Below are positions 22,600-35,142 of a stretch of 64,000 nucleotides of DNA, piece after piece; position 1 is the stretch's first letter; every line of letters begins with the position of its first letter. The notes beneath the pieces were generated by a model. That model had not been told where the DNA came from and ran no database searches. It worked only from the letters and a program-made list of their open reading frames with translations. Origin of the DNA: Arabidopsis thaliana (Eukaryota; Streptophyta; Magnoliopsida; Brassicales; Brassicaceae); the NCBI RefSeq assembly GCF_000001735.4, contig NC_003070.9, positions 13,448,001 through 13,512,000 of the forward strand, in the 5' to 3' direction. Made by a program: the position numbers and the translations under genes.

Positions 22600-24073
22600 A
22601 AGCTGAGAGGGAGAGAACAATTGATTTTTGGTAAAGAATGGTTAAGAAGCAGAGTGGGACCTGGATGATCGTTGTCAAAAGTTTGATAAGAAATGAAAAA
22701 GGAAATAAATATGGGACCTTTTTTGCAAATGTATAAATAACCAACGCAACAAAAAAAAAAAGTACTTGGGCTTTTATTAGTTGAACGGACACAACAACAT
22801 CTTTTTTTTTTTCTTATAATAAATTCCTTTTTTGTTTCAACTATAAGTACATTGAGTTTACAAACATGAAAGCCCAATAAAGCCCAGTCTTCAATATCGA
22901 AAAAAAAAAGAAAGATTCTCTTCTCTACACAAACGTGACAAGCTATTAGGCTATAACAATGCCACATGTTGGAATCTTTTTCATCGTCTTCTACCTGCTT
23001 GGACTCTGATTCTGGTGAACGAAATCAACGTCGAAAAAATATGATCATGATCGATGCTGGAAAAGGAACCGGACTTATGGCTGAAAAAATTATATTTGAA
23101 CTTGAATTTAAATAAAGTCGAGGGTATTATTCCTAAAAACCAAAATGATTAAATCGAAGCAAAGGAAAACCGCTCTCAAGCCAGCCACCACCGCCATGAA
23201 AGCCGATCGATGCTGGAAAAGGAACCGGACCTTGTCCGGGCACAAAGCCGGAGTGAAAAACTGGACGGCGATTTGGACTTTGATCGAAAAAGTTTCTTTC
23301 TCTTTGAAAAGTTTTTTTAGAGTGAAAAACGATTCTTTTCCACTTTATCATGCAACTTTTAAAAAATACATGAATTATCCTAATGTTGATGTCTGTTTCA
23401 CTTTCAATCAACCTTTTAAGCACCTTTAGTTCCAATGTCGTCAGGATTTAGGCGGCGCCTGCGCCTGCAACTGCGATTTTCCTTTGTCCATCCAGACACA
23501 ACAACATCTTGTGTAAACATAATATGTAATTTCGAATTCGCAAATTTCCAAACATAATATATAGCGAATAAAATTTCAAAAATATTATATATTCTTATAT
23601 AAAAATTTGAAGTAGTTAAGATCTATTTCAATCACAAGAAAATTTTACAAAATACTTAAGGTACTTAATATTGTTATGGATTCTTCTAGGGTTGAAATCA
23701 TGGAGATACCTAATGTCTACAGCTATAGGTAGGGAAGTAATTCAATAAGAAACTAGTAGAGAGATTCATGGTTAGCGTAAACTTTACGTGAGAGATTGTA
23801 GAATCTATTAATTAAGAAGAATGTAAGTAATTTTTTTTAGCGGATTGATACAAGTGTCAAAAATACCAAACTCCATTTCGAATCACCAAAAGATAGATAA
23901 TTTGAATTAAAAGAAAGAAAAAAAAAAAGAGCAAGGAAATGGAAAGTGAGCTGGTGCGTGAATCATGTTTATGAAGTGACAACAAGTGAATCAGAGAATC
24001 CTCCTCCTTGTTTATGTTGAATGTGAAAGATGTCCACGCAATAAATCCATAAAAAAAACACATAGCTAGTGAG
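22600..24073. other. Intergenic spacer upstream of the WD40 gene
   Basis: The first 100 bp is WD40 leader/promoter. The rest is AT-rich with a 26-bp direct duplication and a G/C-rich patch near 23435-23475 (GGCGGCGCCTGCGCCTG) like a transposon end. Overlapping frames at 23133-23435 show no protein family. Confidence 0.4.
23049..23230. repeat. 26-bp direct duplication
   Basis: The same 26 bases (GATCGATGCTGGAAAAGG and eight more) occur at 23049-23074 and 23205-23230, 156 bp apart. Intervening DNA differs, so this is not a simple tandem array. Confidence 0.85.
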
Positions 24074-24678
24074 TTAAGTGTTTTCATATTGAGAAGAGGT
24101 AAGAAAACTGATGAACCCAAACAAAAAAACTCTAGCAGCAACATCAACATATTTGATCTTGTCCTTGTCCAGTTTAACTTGGAGATCCGACAAAGTAAGT
24201 TTCACATTTCTGACCCATTCTTCGAGGACATGACAACTGTCGGGAACTGCTTTCTTCCTCTCCAAGGAAACTTCCTTGAGCTTTGACTTCAACCAGTCTA
24301 GCTTGAAGCCTAATTTCTTCAGTTCTGTCAATTGGTTTTGAGCATTGGTTAGTTCAGCCGCAGACAAGCTTTATGGAGACTTGCTTAGTGTCTTGATGAG
24401 GTAGAAGAAGAGAGTCAAGTACACTGACTCAAGATCCTCGTACTTTGGCAAGAAATCTACTTGAAAGTCTGGGTGCCGAGTGAAAATATAGGCCATTGAC
24501 AGAACTCGCCAAAAGAGCTTTGATTAGGTTCAACCAGATTCACAAGAGGGAGGTAGTTGTTAGGTATAAATGGGAAACCGAACTTACTTGAGAAACAAGG
24601 ATATGGACACCATTGTATTGTAATATATCACTCTCACTCGATTGTCCCTGATGAACAACTTTGACTATTTCAAGGTAG
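24074..24678 (-). pseudogene. MATH-domain/coiled-coil protein pseudogene fragment
   Basis: The minus strand encodes the C-terminal part of an Arabidopsis MATH and coiled-coil (restricted TRAF-like) protein. The pieces in order are VNGFHVL-like text (YNGVHILVSQ), a probable intron, FTRHPDFQVDFLPKYED, LIKTLSKSP, and the coiled coil LTNAQNQLTELKKLGFKLDW then LSDLQVKLDKDK. A stop codon follows LSKSP, just before SLSAAEL. The MATH domain proper and the start are missing. These genes are a fast-evolving Brassicaceae family of unknown role. The piece ends near 24680, where hAT sequence starts, so insertion or rearrangement probably removed the 5' half. Confidence 0.65.
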
Positions 24679-24685
24679 GCTTAAA

Positions 24686-25486
24686 CTGTGTTTTAAATAG
24701 CACAAGGTGAGGTAAGGCGTTGAGGTGCTTGTTTGAGCCTCGAGTCTAGGCGCATGAGCCTTAGAGCCTTTGCCGTATGAGGTGCAACTTAAAAAACAAT
24801 AGCTTAGTTGTATTCATTGATACATAAAGCCATTTTAGAACAATTTGTGAGTCTAAAAAAGAGATAACAAAGAAAATCCAAACAATAACTTAAACCAAAA
24901 GTCTGAAAAAGAAAATTCAAGAAAAACTTAAACCATAAGTGTGAAAAAAGAAAATCAAATCCAACAAAAGCTAAACCGTGAGCCTGAAACTCTGAAACAT
25001 AAAAATGAAAACAAACAGAATCCAATCCGACAAAGATAAAACTTTGAGTCTGAAACTCTAAAACTCTTCCTCATCATCTTCCACACACAATTCATTATCC
25101 TTATCTTCTTTTTCGAAATCCTCTTCAATTTGATCATCCTCATCAATCAAAGCCATTGGAGTTGAAGACGTGCTCTAAGATGTTCTTGGAGTTGGAATGG
25201 AGCATGAGGCTGTATTCTTCCCTTTTCAGTTCTACTTGAAGACGATGCTAGTCCTCTTTTGCCTTTAGTACAATAGTTAGACTCATTAGCTTTTCAGATA
25301 CTTGGCTTACCATTTCCCATGTCAAATCACTATCATCAAAAACCAGTTCTGTTAACTCACCAGAAGATTCCCCATCCATTCATCCTACCAACCACTCATT
25401 ACAATCGTCAATATCTTGTAGCTTGATAGGATCAAGTGTGTCTTTCCTCTAGTAACGGCGTGCTAAAGTGCGATTATACTTAATAA
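24686..25486 (-). pseudogene. Decayed hAT transposase, 3' end of gene and element
   Basis: On the minus strand 25440-25060 encodes broken text typical of the C-terminus of plant hAT transposases: LDPIKLQDIDDCNEWLVG, FDDSDLTWEMV, and an acidic tail ending EDDEEEF. It is interrupted by several stops. The left end, CTGTGTTTTAAATAGC followed by GAGGC/GGCGTT-rich DNA (24686-24790), looks like a hAT terminal region. The 5' part of the gene is gone, cut at the CACTA-like end at 25487. Confidence 0.5.
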
Positions 25487-25756
25487 CACTACAAAAAATA
25501 TCAACATTATTAGCATGAGAGAAGAGCTATTATATGTCATCAATAACGTTTTCATAAACGTTGTGTTATGCCCCTGTTATGGTAGACTTCCCATATACGA
25601 TAGCGTTTTTTCGGCATGCTATGATAGAGCATTACACCATAGCATTAACAAAATGCTTTGTTAGAGCCCCTTTATAGCTTTTCTAAATTATGTAATAAGT
25701 CCTTTTTCATGCTCTGTTAGGTGCTTATATCATAGGACTACTAAAACGTTCTAATA
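25487..25756. mobile_element. CACTA-type element end, truncated by a Helitron
   Basis: Starts CACTACAAAAAATATC, the canonical CACTA (En/Spm) terminus, followed by subterminal words such as ATAGCG, AACGTT and GCTATGATAGAGC in both orientations. The fragment stops where the Helitron 3' end begins at 25757. The same words occur in the CACTA-like element at 52960-54777, so both probably belong to one family. Confidence 0.6.
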
Positions 25757-28471
25757 CTAGGATATGACCCGCGGTACACCGCAGGTTAATTTCTTTATAA
25801 CTAAATTTAAAAGTTGTATTTATTTTGTTAATATAATTTGTTTTCTTTTTTCAAGATTATATAATTGTATTTTAATTGTTAATTCTAGTATTTCATCTGT
25901 TGTATACCGTATTGTATTAATATCGACTAAAACCCGTCTTACCATATAACTTTGTCTCGTATAATTGTTTAATTGTTTGTTTTCTTTTGTAAGATTGTAT
26001 AATTGTATTTTGATTGTTAATTATACCAAAACAACCAGTAGTATACCATCTCTTATTAATATTTACCAAAACCCGTCATGCCATATAATCTCGTCTTATA
26101 GAATTAAAGATCATTTGTTTCTTTTTTTTTAAATAATTTTTTTATTTAAAAGACATATAATTTAAGTTAAATGGTTCACACAATCACATAATAGTTTGAT
26201 TAAAATAAAAACGTTGTTTTTCATGAAACAAATTAATTATATTATTCGAAATAATTAATCTGGCTGGATATAATAAATATTTATATTATGTTTAAAAATA
26301 AATATTTATGTTAAACAATTACAATATATATTTAAAACATCCTAAAACAACCTGTTTTAAAAAATGTTATTAAAAACAATTCCAATTTTAAAAACATTAT
26401 AACATAGCAATTCTAATATGAAATGTAAAATATTTTAGTCTGCTATGTTTTTTGGGATAAACGACATTCTACTAAAAACATGAGAATTAAAATGTTGCAT
26501 AGGCCAATAGCTAAGTAGCCCAACACACTTCAAAGGAGAACCAATTTTGAATCAAAAAACCCCAACAGTAGGTAGAAGAAAAGATATGGCCCAAGGAGAG
26601 TAATCATGTACGGATTTCATGAAGCTGAGATGAAGAATCGATGAAACAGAGAAGAAAAGTCGATAATGGAGGTTGAAGGAGATCAAACTGAGGCATTACA
26701 GAAGCTCGATGGGAATTTGATTGGCGAAAGGGCTTGTTATTCAATTTCGGACAGTTAGTTCAGCCTCCCAAATCAAAGCATTGACAAATTTAAAAGTAAT
26801 TTGGTGCACACGATTATTACGCGATGACCGCATACCACAGTAAGTAGATCAAAACATGCCAACCAATTAGGAGAAGATTTCGGATGACCTCGAGGTAAAA
26901 CACTTTAATTGAAGGAGAAGAGCATCCAATCTAGGGAGGAGAGGTCGTTGCAACGACAGGGAAAAGCTTTCCTAGACTACTTGACTTTAGTTGTAAGAGA
27001 TCTGCTTAGTTCAATCTTTGGTTTCTAATTTTTCAACCACTTCGTTTAAATATTATGTTATAAGAATCTCTAGTTGGAATTTTCTTTATAATATGTTTCG
27101 TCCTCATGTTCTCACTCGCGTGGTCTTGTTCAATTTCAGGATCTCTGATCGGTTGATTTTATAACTCTAATATAATCAGCACATGCAAGAAATGGTAATC
27201 TCTTTCTCTCGTCTCTCTTATAATTTATTGACTAATGCTTGATAATAACCAATCCAGTAGCTGTGAGTATTGTTATTTTGGAAGGTAAACTGATAATGTT
27301 CTTGTTAGAATAAACTTACTTTTTGCAGAATCTTGTAACTTCTGGAATTTATAGATCAAAGATAACTTGAGAACAACCTTCTCCATTAATATTCTTGAAT
27401 ATATAACAAATAAATACAGAACTCGCTAAATATAGATTTAGAAATTAAATATGATGAATAAGATTTATGCTAGCTAATTATAGTACATTATCATCAACTA
27501 ATTATAACTTTATTGCTTTATCCTAAACTCCCTCTTACTTCGAGATTCTCAAGATTTTTACACGACTTTGCTAGTCTGAAATGAGTGAATGAAGATTTGA
27601 AACATCAATAAGATAAGCAAAATGAGAAGAAACAACAAAAAAAAACGTAAGACAAATCACCATAATTCCATTAGCAGCTTCACATGATTTAACAAATTAT
27701 CATAATTTGTAATAGATAGATGCAACATACCTAATATTCCCGGTATTCCTCATATGCCTATCAAGTTATCATTCATAGGGAGATGTTTCACATACTTGAT
27801 AACCAAATCTTTTTTCATCAGCCATCATGTTAGTATACACACGCCAAGAGGTCTATTCTGAACCTATATCGTTAGTGAGAAATGGTGTTAAGCGTGTAGA
27901 GATGCAATGGAAATGAGTCTTATTTATAGTGGTGTGACAGGTTAATAGGGTTTTGGGGATGGAGAATATTCAAAATCTTGACCAGCACTGATTGAATATC
28001 TTTGAAAATATTCAAATCGGCATATTCAGATAACAAATAAGGATAATATCAAATTCGTTACAGTTTATGTTTAGAAATTGCCATATATTGTAGTTTGTTT
28101 TAATACTGAATTGATATGGTTTAATTTTTTTGGGAAATAATATTTATTTCTAATTACTTGTTTGCATGTTTGTACGAAAGGAATATAAAAAGGAAATAGA
28201 AAAGGAATCTACCAAAGAAATTGAACTTCGGTAAATACAAAATAACAACTCATAATATGAATTGCACTTAACTCATTAGCACCAATTTAGGAAACGATTA
28301 ACATCCGGAATATATGTTTGTTATAACTGAATCAACATTTCTTTGTGTCAGGATTTTTTAAGGAATATCTCAAATTATTAGGATCCGTATGTCTTATTTG
28401 CGGATCAACAAACTTAAAATAAAATCGACCCGATTGGATTTCTTAAAATGTACTTCAAAAATGTTAAGTAA
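25757..28471 (-). mobile_element. Non-autonomous Helitron A
   Basis: On the minus strand the 3' end is a GC-rich hairpin (CCTGCGGTGTACCGCGGG) followed by TCATATCCTAG and a T in the flank, the standard Helitron terminus. The 5' end is recognised by TTTACTTAACATTTTTGAAG at 28471, homologous to the TC-starting end of Helitron C. It is 2.7 kb and AT-rich, with no Rep or helicase gene. Confidence 0.65.
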
Positions 28472-29884
28472 ACTAGGATATGATCCGCGGTACACCGCGG
28501 GTTGAATATTTTGTTTATTTTCAATCTTTATAAAATGAAGAATTTGTTGTGTATAATGTTTGTAGGTATTTGTGTTAGATTAATAATTCTCAATAAGGTT
28601 GTGTATGGTTTTTAGTGAATTGTAAGTTTATAATATTAGTAAGTGGTGCACGATTCTATAATATTTTATTTTATTCTCTTTTTTGTATTAAAATTATAAT
28701 TTAGTGTTTTTAAATTTAACCCGCAGAACATATATAATTTAGTAACTTTGTATTACAATTACAGATTTAGATGTGTTAAAGAAAACTAAAATGTAGAGGT
28801 GTCAAAGAAGATTAACGCTTATTTTGATATACTATAATGTTGATTTTTAAAAGACCTAAAAATTACATTTTTTTGTAACTAAATATTTAAATTTTAAATT
28901 GTAGTTGTTATGTTATTATTGTAGTTTTTAGTGTTATTTTTAATTTGATGGTTACTTCTAGGATTTCATCCATCTTGCGGTATACTGTCTCATATTAATA
29001 TCGATCAAAATCTGTCTCATCCAAATCCATCCGGCCATATAAGCCCATCTCATCTAAATCCATCCTGCCATATAAACCCATCTCACCATTTAAACCCGTT
29101 CCAGCGTCCCGTGATATCTAAGAATCCTTTTGTTCACTTTCTTTTCAATAATATTTTTTATTTAAAATATATATAGTTAGAGTTAATTTTTGTAAAAATT
29201 TCAATCTAACTAATTCTTAAACTTAGTGAAAGAGAAATAAAATATTATGGAAAGTATCTACGATATGACCCGTGGTACACATGTTAATTCTCCTATTTAT
29301 TTTTAACTTTATATCTTATATTTTATTTTATTTTGTATAAAATTAGTTGTTGTTTTTGTTGATTATAAAATCATGATTGATTCTCTAAGGTTTATAATTA
29401 GTTGTAATTTTCTGTGATTATGTAATCTAATGTTATTTTTGTATTTTATATGGTTTTCTTGAATTATATATTTGTTTTATACTAACATTATAATTTATAA
29501 AATTTGTTCAAATCATTTTGTTTATTAATTAACAACATAACCAAAATAATAAACAATTGAAAACCCAATAAACAAATCCCAAACCCAATAATTCATTGAG
29601 ATTGAAACCCAACTTAAGTAGTCATGTGATGGTTTTTGTAATCAAAAGAAAAAAAAAGAAACGGTGAATAATTGGTATCTAGAAAAAAAACAAAGACCCG
29701 GAAAAAAAAAGTTATCCTAGATAAACGAACTGGATTCATGTTCAATTTCTCTCCGATCCAAGTTGGAAACTAATTCTCCTTTAGTGTGAAGAACTTGATC
29801 AGATTAAAATCGGGTCAATCGATATGTAAGTGATTTTGACTCTTTACTGATTATTTACTTATCAAATTCTTTGGCTCCTCTCCA

Positions 29885-30183
29885 ATGGAGGAATCCAAAG
29901 ACGATTTCGTATCTGTAGACGCGAATAATCTAGTTCGGCCCCGAACCGTGAAGTAGAATACTGTCCCCTACACTATTCCAGAGTGGAGTGGCCCTCCGTG
30001 TCACCAATTTCAGCTTGAAGTTCTCAAAGAAGGCGCCATTGTTGAGAAATTAGACGTGTAAGTAAACTCAAACTCTTATGAATCTATTACCCTCTAAAGC
30101 TTTAAGGCTTCTGATTGAATTAGGAAGGAAATGGTATGTAATTCGTATTTGTTCACTTTGCAGCTATAAGAGAGGAGCTTACT
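29885..30183 (+). pseudogene. Captured exons of a kanadaptin-like FHA-domain gene
   Basis: Exon 29885-30057 encodes MEESKDDFVSVDANN, an in-frame TAG, then NTVPYTIPEWSGPPCHQFQL, EVLKEGAIVEKLDV. A GTAAGT donor, intron and TTTGCAG acceptor follow, and the next exon (30164 on) continues in phase as YKRGAYL before homology is lost. PYxIPEWSGxP and KxGAYLFGR are the start of the FHA domain in plant kanadaptin-like (SLC4A1AP) proteins. Retention of the splice junction shows genomic DNA was captured. It lies on the strand opposite to its Helitron host and is not expected to be functional. Confidence 0.6.
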
Positions 30184-30720
30184 TGTGCTTGCTGCTTGTG
30201 TCAAATTGGTGTATCTAATTTGACTTTTTAATGTTATGGTTCTGATACTAGATAATATTGTTATCATGTATCTCTCTAGGAAGTAAAAGAGGCCAAAGAT
30301 GGATTTATTATGATTCATTTGATTAAATCTCAATATATGTGAACTAAGTTTTGATCATATTTTTGGTGAGGATTATGGAATGTTCAATGTACTGCTTGCC
30401 TTTGAGACTTGAGAAGCATGGGAGCAAAAAAAAAACGAAAACATTGACTACTGTAAATCATTCTAGGGTTGTGCACTCTGCTTATTTCTCACCTTCTGGC
30501 TTTACTTGCAACTACGAGATATAACATCTCTCGAGATAACAATTTTGCCTTTGCTCAAGAGCTCTTCCATTGATCCAAGCTTTATGCTCTTTGTATCTCT
30601 TTCCTTATGGATTCTTAATATGTATCTTCATATTGTTTTGGTTTTTAATCTTCTTTAGCTAATACTATGCATGTCCTCATGGTTTCTGTTGTCGCTGCTA
30701 ATTTTGTTTCTTTCTTTATT

Positions 30721-30980
30721 AACACAAATCTTCCGCAAAGCTATGGAGAGAACCTAAGGGCAGCTTCTAAAGGTCGGATCTGCAGCTCGATTGGCTTCCG
30801 TAATCGTTTGTGAAATCTTCCTTTCTTATCTTCTGAACTACATTTTTTAATGCATTTCCTACATAGTCTTTGAATCCATTCAAAAATGTCGTTGACACAA
30901 ATCTTCAGCAAAGCTATCGAGATAACCTAAGTGCAGTTTGGGCTTATCTCCAGACCGATTGGCTTCTGTGATCGATTGGT
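30721..30980. repeat. Duplicated ~85-bp segment within Helitron B
   Basis: The segments starting AACACAAATCTTCCGCAAAG (30720) and GACACAAATCTTCAGCAAAG (30893) share the following AACCTAAG.GCAG and CGATTGGCTTC words. They are about 173 bp apart and diverged at roughly a fifth of positions. Confidence 0.6.
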
Positions 30981-31194
30981 AAGTCTTCCTTTCATTTGGT
31001 CAGAACCTTGACTACAACATTTGTCACGACATTCTTGCAAGTATCACTTGTTGTGTTAGTATATTGGCGCCAAGAGTAAAGCACCTTCACCTGCACATGC
31101 CAAGACGTCTTGTATGGCTGGATGTCTCTCAAGAAAGCGAAGGAAGCAGCCATTTCATGTCGGTAAGTGTTTCTGCTTTGAATATATCGAGTAC

Positions 31195-32875
31195 TAGTTT
31201 TTAACCCGCGGAACACCACGAGTCTATATTTTTCTAGAAAAATAAAAATTTAATTTGTTTAGTAGATTAAAAATAAATATGATTTAATGTTTTGTATTTT
31301 CTAAATGTACATCTCTTATCTCTATATATTATTTAGTGTATAATAACTATGTTTGATTTTTACTAAAATATAGGAACAATAACATATCATCTCTTATCTC
31401 TATATTGTATATTATTTAGTGTAAAATTACTATTGTTTATTTTGTTTAGTGTTTAAGATAATATAATTGTATTTTGATTGTTATATCTAGGATTTCACCG
31501 TGGTATACCGTCTAGTATTACTATCGACTCAAACCCGTCCTAACCAACTAAACCCGTTCAATGAAATTAAATATTATTTGTCATTTTTGTTTTGATAATA
31601 ATTTAATCTAAAATATATATAATTTAAATAAATTTAAAAGTTTTCTTTCAAATGGTTATTTAATTGTTCTAAAGTTCATATATTATAATATTCTAAACCC
31701 GTCGTACCATCTAATCTTGTTCGGTGATATTAGACATTATTTTATTTTTTGTTTTAATAATATTTTTATTAAAAGATTTATAATTCAAATCATTTAAAAA
31801 ATTTTCTTTCAAATGTATTTAATTTTATAAATTTCACATATTATAAATATTCTAAATGTTTTTTTCCGTTAAAACATTTAATAAACTTTAAATAAGTACA
31901 ATATTTACCTTTAATAAAGTATAATATTACTAATGTCTTATAATTTATCTTTTTAAGTAATTAAAATTGATAGAGATATATTAGATAAAAAAATGCTAGT
32001 AATTAAGAATATTAATTAATTGATAACAATTAAATGCCACTGGCATTGATTTGTAAATAAGTCCCAACTTAGGATTTATTTGCTAAAAGTGTTGCAAAAA
32101 TGTATATGTAGATGCTCTTTTGATAGAAACCTTGGATTGAAGCAAATGAATTGAGTTATTATTTATAGTGGATGAATGGTTTGTAGGGTTTTGTGAAAGC
32201 GAATATACACAATCTTGATTATCAAGGATTTTGTAATATTTGAGAATATTAAAAAGAACATACACTGTTATTAGATTCGAGTATATGCCGTGATGTTAAC
32301 AGAGAATATAATCAGTTGCCAAATGATGAGGCACGTTTTTAAACTAACTAGATACTCGAGATTCTATTGGTGAAACTTTGTGAAAATCTACTTAGTCGTT
32401 TGGTGAGATTTAGGACAACAATTGGTAAGTGAATAACCTTAATAAAGATTTTGGGAAAAGAAAAGATATGTTTTGGTAACCATATTGATTTCAGTAATTC
32501 AATTAAGCGAGTTTCAAGGATAGTGATAGATTACGATTATTGGGATAGCTGTTTTTGGGGAGATTATGATATTAACAGCTTGATTTACTATATATTCTTG
32601 CTGTGATTAAGACTGATTTACTATATATTCTTCCACGAAATCGGGTAATTGAATGATTTAGCCGCGATTGATTATCATAATGATTTAGCCGATATTTTTG
32701 CTTCGTTTGTTTGCAGGAGCGGGAAAATTTGAAGGTTGCGAAATATAGGATTTGGGCCGAAAAGAGAGTGAATTTACTGAATGGGCCGAAAAAACGGGTA
32801 AAAACCCGGGTAAAACCCAAAAAAACACCCGACCCGAAAAATTCCTTATTTTGTACTTCAAAAATGTTAAGTAGA
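31195..32875 (-). mobile_element. Non-autonomous Helitron C
   Basis: The minus-strand 5' end TCTACTTAACATTTTTGAAG starts at 32875 after an A. The 3' end is a hairpin (CGTGGTGTTCCGCGGG), then TTAAAAACTAG, followed by T. The total is 1,681 bp, inserted between A and T as Helitrons require. It shares AAATGTATATGTAGAT and nearby text with the element at 47423-48475. No gene inside. Confidence 0.7.
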
Positions 32876-32989
32876 TTTCACATTTGGGAAAAAAAGTTTC
32901 TGCCATTTATATTAAAATCTATATTTCATAAATGATCCACACCATACAAGTAACAAATCTCAATCAAAGTCTTAAACTAACATTACAAG

Positions 32990-34735
32990 TGGCATGAGTT
33001 AACAAATTCGTTCTCATCTAAGCTCCACTCACTCTCAAGGGTTGACTTGAGGCATCAATATCTTGAGCTGCACTCACTTGAGACTTGACAAATCAAGAAT
33101 TGGAACCTACACTGCAGTAGACAAAAAAACATTGGTTAATTAAGAAAGAAACTAACAAAATCAACTACTCTTGTTTAACTTTCCATTTTTTGCGTATATG
33201 AAAACAAAAATCTCAAGTTGTTCACTATTGGTCTGCAAGATAGCAAGACAAGATAGCAAGTGACACTGAAAATTCTTAAAGTACTTGGAGGAGTTAACAA
33301 ACTCACCTTTTTCATAAGAGTACACAACAGATGTTGTAACGTCGTCATATCTTCCAATTGTATTGACTATTCCAGCGTTTAAACCGTACTTGTAAATGAA
33401 ACACATTTCTTGAACATTTAATCTCCATTCCGAATATAAATACACGAGTTCCTTACAAACATGAAGCGATCAGCTATGAGGTTATGTGTGTTCTTCGTCT
33501 TAAGAGTCTAAATAAAATCAGATTTCTCTATTCAACTCCAAACAACTTAAGGTTCAACATACCAACTTCAAAACAAAATCTTTGTTCTGTCCAAACCACT
33601 TGAGGTTCGGAATCACAACTTTAAAACTCATATTTTACATATTTGAGATATTATGATCTGAAAATTTAATTTTAATGTCTATTGAAAACAAGATAATCAA
33701 TGAAAAAAACAGTTTCTTGAATCAATGAAGAAACTTATATGAACTGGGGACAAATACTTACTGCAAAAACCAGACATGGAAGATAAAGGTAAACAAGAAA
33801 GCAAGATAGCTAAACTACAAGCGACACCTGCTGCAATATGTCCTGAGATCACCCCCAACGCAATATTCCAGAACTAACCACATATGAGAAGAAGTTTATT
33901 ATGAAACCACAAGAATATAATAATTAAACAACTATATATACTACGAGCAGCAGAATGTTTTGTATTCTTGTTATATATGAAACCACCAATTATTAGCTAG
34001 TAAATTTTCACCAATCATAGAACTTGAGTATGTATGTTTGGATGATTTAGCGAATATAGGATCCTGACTTCAAAAGGAAGAGCAAAGTTACCAAAATTCT
34101 CAATATCCAAGTCACTTCAAAAATTAGAGATTGTGGAAAAATGAAGTTTGGTTGACAAATCTAGAGCAAATCCATCACAATCCAATTATAAACTCCTTAA
34201 AGTCATGAAATCCAACATAATCTCAGGTAACACAAGTATAAATCACTAATTTGGCCAAGAGAAGACTCATCTCCTAATTACCTCATGAAAAAACTTTCTC
34301 TTTCTGCGACTTGTCGACACTCTTGCAGGCCAAATACTTGATAGTCTTCTTCTTCCTTCCTTTATACACATTCTACAATACAATTTGAACAAAACGTTAC
34401 ATCAATGGCTTTGTGAATATATGGTATTCCCTTGGTTACCTTAAATCAGAGATTCACCTCCAAATCCAAACCCGAAACTTAAAAACCCTAAATTAGATCG
34501 AAGTTTCTATTCTATCAGATTCAAAACCCACGAATCAGCCTAACAATGTTCAACTGTGTCTTCGAAATCGAAAATCCCCAGATGTAGGAAAATTGTAACA
34601 ACCTGTAGAAGCAATAGAGAAAGAGACTTACCTAGAGCGATGTTGTCGCATTGAATAGACTTAGGCTTGTTGAGACCATGAGAACAATCTTCAATTCGAG
34701 TTTCATAAGCAAGAGAGGCATGTAGGCTCGATCGA
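32990..34735 (-). other. Gene-like minus-strand region, unidentified
   Basis: Several stretches look like exons between plausible splice signals. 33461-33306 reads ELVYLYSEWRLNVQEMCF and on, ending at a GTGAG donor. 33880-33770 encodes a hydrophobic segment (ALGVISGHIAAGVACSLAIL). 34490-34620 resembles a 5' leader with TTTAGGGTTT. I cannot assemble one frame or name a family. It could be a decayed host gene or a captured fragment. Confidence 0.25.
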
Positions 34736-35142
34736 AGGTAATTTGGAAGCTCACCTCTTATGCCACTATTGGAGAAGAAATAATCACTCGTGCCATTCTT
34801 ATGTTTGGAATATTATTATTGATTTTTATTTAAATCGAAAAATGAGGAAAGGACGAAAAACCCTTGCGAAACCACAAAAACTACAAGAAAACTTAATTTG
34901 TTGGGCTCGGGCCCAAAAAAAAATGTAAATACTCGGCCCAGTTGTATTATTTACAGAAAAAACCTAAGTAAAAACCTAAGTTCCCCCTTTTCACTTCTCG
35001 ACTTCTTCCTCTTCTCTCCGTCGTCGTCTTCTCTCGTCTCCGACGATACCACTTTCACCGGAAAAATCAATCTCTTCTATTCTTCTTTCTTCTCCGTTTT
35101 CGTTCGTCTTTGTCTCTTTCATATCCGCAAATTTATTTTCCA

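Larger units (their letters stand above)
28473..31194 (-). mobile_element. Non-autonomous Helitron B carrying captured gene pieces
   Basis: The 3' terminus at 28473-28500 reads CCGCGGTGTACCGCGG then ATCATATCCTAG on the minus strand. It abuts the 5' end of Helitron A. A second, eroded copy of the hairpin lies at 29258-29285. The interior holds an FHA-type exon pair at 29885-30183 and a duplicated segment at 30721-30980. The 5' end is not identified: the element may stop near 31194 or continue beyond Helitron C. Confidence 0.5.

Noticed and set aside
25764..25949. Short ORF at the Helitron A terminus
   Set aside because: It lies in AT-rich Helitron sequence directly after the hairpin and has no family features.
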